Part shown: piece after piece, positions 1-5,381 of the stretch
How the letters are laid out: every line of letters begins with the position of its first letter
Position numbering within the stretch: position 1 is the first letter of the stretch
NCBI GenBank assembly: GCA_005881055.1
Contig: VBHW01000147.1
Coordinates: forward strand, 1-9,205
Source: Chloroflexota bacterium
GTDB taxonomy: Bacteria; Chloroflexota; Limnocylindria; Limnocylindrales; CSP1-4
Length of the DNA stretch: 9,205 nucleotides
Reading direction: 5' to 3'
Notes under the pieces: model-generated
Databases searched by the model: none
Seen by the model: only the letters and a program-made list of their open reading frames with translations
Told to the model about the DNA's origin: nothing
Translations under genes and position numbers: made by a program

Positions 1-405
1 CGGCCGTACCAGCTCGCAACGGGGCCGGGACGCGACGCGCCGCGCATCGTCGAGATCCCGATCCACTGGGGGCTCGACGACTGGGAGCAGTACGGTTTCG
101 TCCCGGGGATGCCCCGGAGCGGGCCGATCGAGACGCCGACCAAGGTCATCGAGATGTGGCTGCTCGAGCTCGAGGCGACGATCGTCGAGCACGGCTGCTG
201 CGTCTTCACGATGCACCCGTTCCTGTCCGGACGCCCGGCGCGCGCCGCCGGCCTGGGGCGCCTGCTCGACAGGCTCGTCGCCCTGCGCGACGCCGGCGTC
301 TGGGTGGACACCCTCGCGTCCATCGCGGCACACGTCGCGTCGCTGGAGCTGCCGGCGGTCTACCAGGACCGCCCGGACGTGCCGTCGGGCTGGCTGCCCC
401 GCTGA
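1..405 (+). CDS. Polysaccharide deacetylase (CE4 / PuuE-like), C-terminal part, 5' end outside window
   Basis: The reading frame is open from base 1 to the TGA at 403-405 and gives the last 134 residues of a protein that begins before the window. Two stretches point to the NodB-fold deacetylases of the HpPgdA/PuuE type. One is an IPIHWGLDDWEQYGF segment near residues 20-34 of the visible part. The other is a CVFTMHPFLSGRPAR segment near residues 66-80, followed by VWVDTL and IAAHV. In this family the late His-Pro-(x)n-GRP motif lies by the metal site and the protein ends with a VW...EIA.H-type helix. Members remove N-acyl or related amide groups from peptidoglycan, chitin-like or small amide substrates. 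The N-terminal metal-binding Asp and HxxxH motifs lie upstream and cannot be checked, so activity and substrate are undetermined. An ATG at 109 is internal, because clear family homology lies upstream of it. Confidence 0.8.
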   Translation, partial: RPYQLATGPGRDAPRIVEIPIHWGLDDWEQYGFVPGMPRSGPIETPTKVIEMWLLELEATIVEHGCCVFTMHPFLSGRPARAAGLGRLLDRLVALRDAGVWVDTLASIAAHVASLELPAVYQDRPDVPSGWLPR

Positions 406-431
406 CCTCCGGTCGGGCTGGCCCACCGGGG

Positions 432-437
432 TATCGT
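432..437 (+). promoter_or_regulatory. -10-like element for leaderless MBL hydrolase gene
   Basis: TATCGT lies six bases before the ATG at 444, in the 38-bp gap after the deacetylase stop. With usual -10 to start-site spacing, transcription would begin at or next to the ATG. No Shine-Dalgarno sequence is present apart from a weak GGAG at 440-443, which is too close to the ATG to act as one. No convincing -35 hexamer is seen. Inferred only. Confidence 0.4.
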
Positions 438-443
438 GCGGAG

Positions 444-1121
444 ATGGAGATCGCGCCCGGTGTCCACTCGGTGCCGCTGCCCGGCGCGAATGGGTTCCTC
501 GTCTGCGAGGACCGGCTGACCCTCATCGACGCCGGCCTGCCCGGGTCCCGCCCGGTGCTGGAGGGGTATGTCTCGGGGATCGGCCGATCGCTCAGCGACC
601 TCGGCCGGATCACCTGCACCCACGGGCATCCGGACCACGTGGGCGGGGTACGCGAGCTCGAGACGGACGGGGTCGAGGTGCTCATGCACCCGGCCGACTT
701 CGAGGCCCTCCACGTCACCCTCGGCGAGGCGCTCCGACGCCCGTCGAAGGGGCGCCTCTTCGCGTACATGGCCCGGACGCCGGACCGTGCCATGCCGGTC
801 CATGACGGCGACGTCCTGCCCGTGCTCGGCGGCCTCGAGGTCATCCACACGCCGGGCCACACGCCGGGCAGCATCTGCCTCTACGCTGGGCGCGACCGCC
901 TGCTCTTCGTGGGCGACATGTTCGAGGTGCGCCGCGGACGCGTGACGTTCGCGAGCCCGGTGTTCAGCGACGACGTCCGGCGGGCACGCGCCAGCGTGCA
1001 ACGACTTGCCGAACGGGACGTCGATGTGATCATCTTCGGCCACCGTCCGCCCTGGCGTGACCGCGCGAACGACGTCCTGCAGGGGCTTGCCGATCGGGCG
1101 CGGCGCGAAGCAGCAGGCTGA
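444..1121 (+). CDS. Metallo-beta-lactamase-fold hydrolase
   Basis: The product is 225 residues, typical for a stand-alone MBL-fold hydrolase. All the usual dinuclear metal ligands are visible: H60-x-H62-x-D64-H65 in THGHPDH, H139 in TPGHTPG, D158 in FVGDM, and H200 in IFGHRPPW. The N-terminal VHSVPLPGANGFLV and LIDAGLPG segments form the family's first strands. No signal peptide is seen, so it should be cytoplasmic. Families with this layout include glyoxalase-II-like thioesterases, lactonases and other ester hydrolases, and the substrate cannot be read from sequence. The start at 444 is chosen because homology begins immediately there and a -10-like TATCGT sits just upstream. The frame is open further upstream to 156, but that extension is Arg/Pro-rich shadow sequence over the deacetylase gene. 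The next gene, an acyl ligase fusion, starts 54 nt downstream on the same strand, so a shared transcript is possible. An acyl-thioesterase role would fit that neighbour but is speculative. Confidence 0.85.
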   Translation: MEIAPGVHSVPLPGANGFLVCEDRLTLIDAGLPGSRPVLEGYVSGIGRSLSDLGRITCTHGHPDHVGGVRELETDGVEVLMHPADFEALHVTLGEALRRPSKGRLFAYMARTPDRAMPVHDGDVLPVLGGLEVIHTPGHTPGSICLYAGRDRLLFVGDMFEVRRGRVTFASPVFSDDVRRARASVQRLAERDVDVIIFGHRPPWRDRANDVLQGLADRARREAAG

Positions 1122-1162
1122 GTCGGGCCGCCGTTGGAGGGCCTTGGCGGGGGCGAGGGCTC

Positions 1163-1170
1163 GGGAGGGA
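1163..1170 (+). promoter_or_regulatory. Ribosome binding site deciding the start at 1176
   Basis: GGGAGGGA lies five bases before the ATG at 1176. It supports that ATG over the in-frame TTG at 1134, whose 14-residue extension is only Gly/Glu-rich and has no comparable site. Confidence 0.65.
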
Positions 1171-1175
1171 CTGGG

Positions 1176-3707
1176 ATGGAGAACCCGGTCGGCAGCCTTG
1201 GCGAGATGGTGGCGGACGTCGCACGCAAGTACGACGATCACCCGGCACTCATCATCCGCCCCTCGTTCCGCACGCGCACGTGGCGCTATCGCGATCTCGG
1301 CACGGTGGTCCCGCGAGCCGCGCGTGTCCTCGTGGACGCGGGCCTCGGCCCAGGCGACCGCGCGATCATCTGGGCGGTCAATCGCCCGGAGTGGGGCATC
1401 GGCTTCCTCGCCGTCGCCCACGCCGGTGGGGTCTCGGTGCCGCTCGATGCACGGCACACGAACGAGTTCGCCGCCAAGGTCGCCGCCCAGACCGAGGCGA
1501 AGCTCGTCCTCGCCAGCCGGCAGACGGCCGAAGGGGCACGATCGCTCGGCCTGCCCATCGTATGGATCGAGACACTGCCCGACAACGCCCGGCGCTCCGA
1601 GCCGCTGTCGCCCGCCACCGTCCGCTCGGACGACCTCGCGGAGATCGTGTTCACGAGCGGCACGACCGGAGAGCCGAAGGGGGCCATGATCTCGCACGGC
1701 AACCTGCTCGCGTGCGCCGGGGCCATGGCCCACGTGTTCCCGTTCAGCCGCGACGAGCGGCTGCTCTCGGTGCTGCCGCTGTCGCACCTGTACGAGCAGG
1801 TCATCGGGCTCATCACCCCGCTGCTCGCGGGTGCGAGCGTCGTCTATCCGGTGAGCCGCCAGCCGGCGGTCCTGCTGCGGTCGTTCCGCGACTTCCGGAT
1901 CTCGATGCTCCTCATCGTGCCCCAGGGCCTGCGCCTCCTCGACCGGACGATCGAGCGGAGGATCGACGAGTCCGGCCGGCGAGCGATGTTCGAGCGGCTG
2001 CATCGCCTGGCACGTCGCGCGCCGCAGCCGGTCCGTCGCCTCCTGTTCCGGCCGGTCCTGGCTCGCCTGGGCGGTCGCCTCCGGACGATCGGCGTGGGCG
2101 CCTCCGCGCTCGACGTCGATCTCGGCCAGCGCTGGACGGAGATGGGGCTCGACGTCCTGCAGGGCTATGGCGCGACGGAGATGAGCCCCGTCGTGAGCTT
2201 CACGAGGCCGTCCGACAACCGCCTCGGGACGGTGGGCCAGGCGATCCCCGGCGTCGAGATCCGGATCGCGGCCGACGGCGAGATCCTCGCCCGGGGCCCG
2301 AACCGGTTCCAGGGCTACTGGCGCAATCCGGCCGCCACCGCTGCCGCGATCGACTCCGAGGGCTGGTACCACACCGGCGATCTCGGCGAGCTCACGCGGG
2401 ATGGCTTCCTGTCCATCCGCGGGCGGAAGAAGGACATGCTCGCCCTGCCCGACGGCCAGAAGGTCTACCCGGAAGACGTCGAAGCGGTGCTCGCCACGGA
2501 CGACCGCGTGAAGGACGCGGCCGTCGTCGGCTGGCCGCTCGGCCCGGATCTCAAGGTCCACGCGGTCCTCCTGCTCGACGATCCCGCGGCGGCCGATCCG
2601 ATCGTGTGGGACGCGAACCTCCGGCTCGCTGCCCATCAGCAGATTCGGGGCGTCACCGTCTGGCCCGACGAGGATTTCCCGCGGACGCACACGCTCAAGG
2701 TGCGCAAGCACGAGGTGCTCGCCCGGCTCGCGACACTCGCCGGCGCCGCGACGGCGGGGGAGGGCGCCGGGGCGGGGTCAGGAGCGGCGATGGGGTCGAT
2801 CGCGATCGCCCGTGCGGGGGACGGCAGCGAGGTGGATCCGCTCGTCCAGCTCATCGCCCAGACGACGAACCTGCCGGTCGCGGCGATCACGAGCTCCGCG
2901 CGCCTCTCGAGCGACCTCAACCTCGACTCGCTCCAGCGGGTGGAGCTGCTGGGCGTCATCGAGGAGGAGCTCGGCGCGTACATCGACGACGACGCGCTCG
3001 ACCCCGAGGCCACGGTCGCCGAGCTCGATGCGATGGTCGAGGCCGCCCGCGGGACCACGCACGAGTCGGGGATCTACGGCTGGCCGCTCAACCCGGCGGT
3101 GCGCGCTGTCGGCCTCGGCTTCCAGGTCGCGATCATGGGCCCGCTGGTGCGCGTCTTCTACCGAGTGCGCACGACGGGGGCCGAGCGGCTCGACGGGCTC
3201 GAGGGCCCGGTCCTCTTCATCCCGAACCACTGCCTCCACACCGACAACGCGGTCATCCTCAGCCGGCTGCCGGTCGGCTGGCGCTGGAAGCTCTCGGCCG
3301 CGGCGGCCGCCGACACGATCTACGGCAACCCGATCCAGGGAGTCCTCGCCTCGGTGCTCGCGAACGCCTTCCCGCTCCGTCGCGAGGGTGGCGTCCGGCA
3401 CAGCCTGGAGCTGCTCGGTGCCCGCCTCGACCGCGGCTTCAACATCCTCCTCTACCCGGAGGGGATGCTCACGCTCGGGGGGCCGATGCAGCCGTTCAAG
3501 CCGGGCGTCGGGCTCATCGCGATCGAGGGGGCGACGCCGATCGTGCCGCTGAAGATCAAGATCAACCAGATGAGCTTCCTCGACGCGCGCGGGTCACCGT
3601 TGCGGGGCGACCTCGAGGTCGTGTTCGGGGAGCCGATCCGCTTCGACGCGGACGCGGACCCGGTCGCGGCGACCTCCCAGCTCGAGGAGGCCGTCCGGGC
3701 GCTCTGA
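1176..3707 (+). CDS. Acyl-AMP ligase - acyl carrier protein - PlsC-like acyltransferase fusion
   Basis: The 843-residue product has three domains. Residues 1 to about 525 are an AMP-forming acyl ligase of the long-chain FadD/acyl-ACP-synthetase type. It shows the phosphate loop TSGTTGEPKG (160-169), YGATEMSP (331-338), the ribose-binding WYHTGD ending at D402, the hinge GRKKD (416-420) and a C-terminal catalytic lysine, K508, in THTLK. A Gly/Ala-rich linker follows. Residues about 545-625 are a carrier-protein domain with the phosphopantetheine site LNLDSLQ (S585). Residues about 640-843 are a PlsC/LPLAT acyltransferase: NHCLHTD gives the HxxxxD motif (H685, D690), YPEG at 760-763 stands for the usual FPEGTR, and a PFKPGVGLIA stretch precedes PIVPLK. 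Expected chemistry is ATP-driven activation of a fatty acid, loading onto the protein's own ACP, then transfer to a glycerol- or lysophospholipid-type acceptor at the membrane. E. coli Aas joins the two catalytic domains in the opposite order and lacks the internal ACP. The acceptor is unknown, and glycolipids or secondary metabolites are alternatives. Confidence 0.88.
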   Translation: MENPVGSLGEMVADVARKYDDHPALIIRPSFRTRTWRYRDLGTVVPRAARVLVDAGLGPGDRAIIWAVNRPEWGIGFLAVAHAGGVSVPLDARHTNEFAAKVAAQTEAKLVLASRQTAEGARSLGLPIVWIETLPDNARRSEPLSPATVRSDDLAEIVFTSGTTGEPKGAMISHGNLLACAGAMAHVFPFSRDERLLSVLPLSHLYEQVIGLITPLLAGASVVYPVSRQPAVLLRSFRDFRISMLLIVPQGLRLLDRTIERRIDESGRRAMFERLHRLARRAPQPVRRLLFRPVLARLGGRLRTIGVGASALDVDLGQRWTEMGLDVLQGYGATEMSPVVSFTRPSDNRLGTVGQAIPGVEIRIAADGEILARGPNRFQGYWRNPAATAAAIDSEGWYHTGDLGELTRDGFLSIRGRKKDMLALPDGQKVYPEDVEAVLATDDRVKDAAVVGWPLGPDLKVHAVLLLDDPAAADPIVWDANLRLAAHQQIRGVTVWPDEDFPRTHTLKVRKHEVLARLATLAGAATAGEGAGAGSGAAMGSIAIARAGDGSEVDPLVQLIAQTTNLPVAAITSSARLSSDLNLDSLQRVELLGVIEEELGAYIDDDALDPEATVAELDAMVEAARGTTHESGIYGWPLNPAVRAVGLGFQVAIMGPLVRVFYRVRTTGAERLDGLEGPVLFIPNHCLHTDNAVILSRLPVGWRWKLSAAAAADTIYGNPIQGVLASVLANAFPLRREGGVRHSLELLGARLDRGFNILLYPEGMLTLGGPMQPFKPGVGLIAIEGATPIVPLKIKINQMSFLDARGSPLRGDLEVVFGEPIRFDADADPVAATSQLEEAVRAL

Positions 3708-3952
3708 TCGTGCGCGTTCGGCCCGCGCCCGTCACATCCCTGGGCCGTATTACGGGCATTGCTATGGAGCGCCCAATTCGCGACCAGAGCGCTCGATCGA
3801 GCCGGCCGGCGACACAGCTCATCCCGAACCGTGCTCGCGTCGGGGCATTTCCGCCATCGTCCCGAGCGCTCTCGACCGAATCGGGCCCAGAAACCTCACC
3901 CATAGCATTGCTCGGAATATTTCCGTCGGCTAGGCGACGGTGCCTCGCAGCG
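3708..3952. other. Convergent intergenic region without a gene
   Basis: These 245 bases lie between the stop of the acyl ligase fusion on the plus strand and the stop of the SemiSWEET-like gene on the minus strand. No ORF here looks like a protein: the frames that cross it are continuations of shadow frames. Several stretches are noticeably richer in A/T than the flanking genes, for instance around 3748-3767 and 3890-3922. The main content is the long inverted repeat described separately. A further small perfect hairpin, CCGTCG-6-CGACGG, lies at 3923-3940. No T-run follows it on either strand, so it is not a standard intrinsic terminator. Confidence 0.6.
3748..3919. repeat. Long imperfect inverted repeat, about 172 bp end to end
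   Basis: The left outer arm, TATTACGGGCATTGCTATGG (3748-3767), is the reverse complement of the right outer arm, CCATAGCATTGCTCGGAATA (3900-3919), at 17 of 20 positions. The match resumes inside. GCCC-x-ATTCG at 3771-3780 pairs with 3877-3886, and AGAGCGCTCG at 3786-3795 pairs with 3863-3872. About nine extra bases in the right arm form a bulge, and the unpaired centre is about 3796-3862. Each outer end overlaps a small palindrome: CCGTATTACGG at 3745-3755 and CGGAATATTTCCG at 3913-3925. It codes for nothing and sits exactly between two convergent genes. It could be a small non-autonomous transposon-like (MITE) or REP-like element, or a folded 3' end that stops transcription from both sides. 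The sequence does not decide between these, and no clear target-site duplication beyond a possible TA is seen. Confidence 0.6.
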
Positions 3953-4229
3953 TCAGCCCGCCCGGTCAGCGGGTCCGCGGCGGAAGCGGATGGCGACGAC
4001 GATCGTGGCCAGCCCGACGACGAGCGCCACCGAGTTCGGGATCACGAGCGCGAGGTTGCCGAGGGCGATCCCGTAGGCGATCCAGAGCGTGAAGCCGATC
4101 TCGAGGACCGCCAGGTAGCTCAGCGAGACGTCGAGCGAGGCGCCGGATGATGCGGCGCATCTGGAGCAGCGGCGAGCTCGCCATGAGGACGCCCCAGGCG
4201 GCGGCGATGACGCCGAGCATGTCGACCAT
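3953..4229 (-). pseudogene. SemiSWEET-family sugar transporter, interrupted by a frameshift
   Basis: Two minus-strand frames each encode half of one small membrane protein. From the ATG at 4229 the first frame reads MVDMLGVIAAAWGVLMASSP, then LLQMRRII, which is the first helix and the P..Q region of a SemiSWEET. From about 4144 the neighbouring frame continues with SLDVSLSYLAVLEIGFTLW, then IAYGIALGNLALVIPNS and a third hydrophobic helix, ending at the TGA at 3953-3955. The DVSLSY loop, LW..YG helix and Pro-Asn in helix 3 are hallmarks of this family of three-helix sugar carriers that work as dimers. The span of 277 nt is one base more than a multiple of three, so one base is extra or two (or five) are missing near 4136-4152. 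The Q-to-DVS spacing is one residue short of the common spacing even after adding two bases, which favours a small deletion. Total length, about 91 residues, is normal. A sequencing or assembly error would give an intact gene. Confidence 0.75.
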
Positions 4230-4238
4230 CGATCGGGG

Positions 4239-4244
4239 ACGGTA
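4239..4244 (-). promoter_or_regulatory. -10-like element for the SemiSWEET gene
   Basis: Read on the minus strand this is TACCGT, nine bases before the ATG at 4229. No purine-rich ribosome binding site lies between them, so a leaderless or near-leaderless transcript is likely. It faces the opposing element at 4275-4280 within a divergent gap of about 60 bp. Inferred from motif and spacing only. Confidence 0.35.
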
Positions 4245-4274
4245 TCACGCGCGCTACGTCGGCCGGGCGAGCGG

Positions 4275-4280
4275 TACGAT
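4275..4280 (+). promoter_or_regulatory. -10-like element for the QW-repeat protein gene
   Basis: TACGAT lies nine bases before the ATG at 4290 and no Shine-Dalgarno sequence is visible. The expected transcription start would be within a few bases of the ATG. No -35 match is seen. Confidence 0.4.
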
Positions 4281-4289
4281 GGCCTGGCC

Positions 4290-5264
4290 ATGACGGCGGT
4301 CGCGGCACTCGAACCGGGAATCGCGTGGCTCCTCCGCTCCGACGAGCCGGTCATCGCGCATCGCGCCCTCGTCGACCTCGTTGGGGCCGATCACGACGAC
4401 GGGCGCGTCACGGCCTCGCGGAGGCGGATCCCTGCGGGGAAGCTGGTCGCTGTGCTCATCGCCGGCCAGGAGGCCGACGGCGGGTTCGGTCGGCATCCGT
4501 ACAGCAAGTGGACGGGTGGCCACTGGCGCCTGGTCTCGCTCATGGACCTCGGCGTCCCGGCGGACCTCCCCGCCGCCGACGAGGCGATCGAACCCGTCCT
4601 GCACTGGCTCCTGGGCAAGGCGCACCGGTCGAACGTGCCCGCGATCGCAGGCCTCCCCCGGCGTTGCGCGTCCCAGGAGGGCAATGCCCTTGCGGTGGCC
4701 GTCCATTTCGGCCTGGAGGGCGATCCGAGAGTCGCGCTCCTCACCGAATCGCTCGCGTCATGGCAGTGGCCCGACGGTGGCTGGAACTGCGACCGGCGCG
4801 AAGACGCGCACCATTCCTCGTTCCACGAGACGCTGCCCGCCTACCGCGGGGTCGCGGCGTTCGCCCGCGCCACGGGCGATCCGGCGGCCGCGGCGTCGTG
4901 CGAGCGCGCGGCGGAGTTCGTCCTCCGGCACCGCGTGGCATACCGGGAGCGGACGGGCCGGCCGCTCGGACCAGAAGCCGTGCGCATCCACTACCCGCCG
5001 TACTGGCACTACGACTTCCTCGCCGGCCTGCGCGTCCTCGCCGAGTCGGGGCACGTCACTGATCCGCGCACGGCCGAGGGCCTCGACCTCCTCGAGTCGA
5101 AGCGCCAAGCGGATGGCACCTGGGCGGCCGACGGCGTCCACTTCCGGCGGCCGGGCAGCACGTCGCTCGTCGACGTCGCCGACTGGGCCCGCCCGGGACA
5201 GCCCGAGCCGGTGACGCTCGGCGCCCTGCTCGTACTCCGGGCCGCGGGCAGGCACCGAAGCTGA
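4290..5264 (+). CDS. QW-repeat alpha/alpha-toroid protein (prenyltransferase / squalene-cyclase-like repeats), function unknown
   Basis: The 324-residue product has no signal peptide or membrane helix. It carries at least three QW-type repeats of the kind found in terpene cyclases and protein prenyltransferases: GQEADGGFG (59-67), WQWPDGGWNC (158-167) and KRQADGTW (271-278). These repeats cap the helices of an alpha/alpha barrel. Between them are the aromatic and His-rich stretches KWTGGHW (73-79), HHSSFHET (174-181) and YPPYWHYDF, which could line a pocket. Full triterpene cyclases are about 600 residues or more, so this corresponds to roughly one toroid domain. A DHDD sequence at 34-37 resembles the class II cyclase DxDD acid motif, but it lies in the N-terminal helix in the wrong place and is probably chance. 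It may be a lyase- or binding-type toroid and not a cyclase. The start is supported by the -10-like TACGAT just upstream. No neighbour suggests a terpene pathway. Confidence 0.7.
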   Translation: MTAVAALEPGIAWLLRSDEPVIAHRALVDLVGADHDDGRVTASRRRIPAGKLVAVLIAGQEADGGFGRHPYSKWTGGHWRLVSLMDLGVPADLPAADEAIEPVLHWLLGKAHRSNVPAIAGLPRRCASQEGNALAVAVHFGLEGDPRVALLTESLASWQWPDGGWNCDRREDAHHSSFHETLPAYRGVAAFARATGDPAAAASCERAAEFVLRHRVAYRERTGRPLGPEAVRIHYPPYWHYDFLAGLRVLAESGHVTDPRTAEGLDLLESKRQADGTWAADGVHFRRPGSTSLVDVADWARPGQPEPVTLGALLVLRAAGRHRS

Positions 5265-5316
5265 CTACCGGTGCGTTGGGGCACCACATCGATGGGTGTG
5301 AGGTTCGGGACCGATC

Positions 5317-5346
5317 TTGTGCGCTCTGGTGAGCAAGGATTAGGCT
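5317..5346 (+). promoter_or_regulatory. Candidate promoter for the exported phosphoesterase
   Basis: TTGTGC at 5317-5322 and TAGGCT at 5341-5346 are separated by 18 bases in the 117-bp gap before the gene. This would give a transcript with a leader of about 30 bases that contains the ribosome binding site. Unlike the leaderless-type genes in the window, this one has a recognisable -35. No Pho-box-like direct repeats were recognised. Confidence 0.4.
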
Positions 5347-5369
5347 GGGCGCCCTAACTCGACGGAGAC

Positions 5370-5377
5370 GGAGGAGG
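5370..5377 (+). promoter_or_regulatory. Strong ribosome binding site for the GTG start at 5382
   Basis: GGAGGAGG ends four bases before the GTG at 5382. There is no alternative ATG in the N-terminal region, and the signal peptide begins right at this GTG, so the site fixes an unusual start codon. Confidence 0.7.
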
Positions 5378-5381
5378 AGCC

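Noticed and set aside
1134..1175. TTG start giving a 14-residue N-terminal extension of the acyl ligase fusion
   Set aside because: The ATG at 1176 has GGGAGGGA five bases upstream. The extension is Gly-rich and overlaps that ribosome binding site.
360..2711. 783-codon open frame on the minus strand
   Set aside because: It runs antisense to the MBL gene and half of the acyl ligase fusion, both with clear catalytic motifs. Its product is Arg/Asp/Val/Ala-rich low-complexity sequence without recognisable domains, as expected from the strong third-position GC bias.
3923..3940. CCGTCG-GCTAGG-CGACGG hairpin as an intrinsic terminator
   Set aside because: The stem is only 6 bp and neither strand has a run of T after it (TGCC on plus, AAATATT on minus), so termination here is not supported by itself.
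1280..4150. 956-codon plus-strand frame overlapping the acyl ligase gene
   Set aside because: The translation is almost entirely Arg, Pro, Gly and Ala and crosses both the real gene and the intergenic repeat. It is a frame shadow.
3953..4354. Single 133-codon minus-strand frame as the complete SemiSWEET gene
   Set aside because: Its first half is Ser/Arg-rich and unlike a membrane protein. The proper N-terminal helix is in the adjacent frame from 4229, so the gene is better described as frameshifted.
4389..4400. DHDD in the QW-repeat protein as a class II terpene cyclase DxDD motif
   Set aside because: It lies at residues 34-37 in the N-terminal helical segment, not in the position of the catalytic acid motif, and the protein is about half the length of true cyclases.
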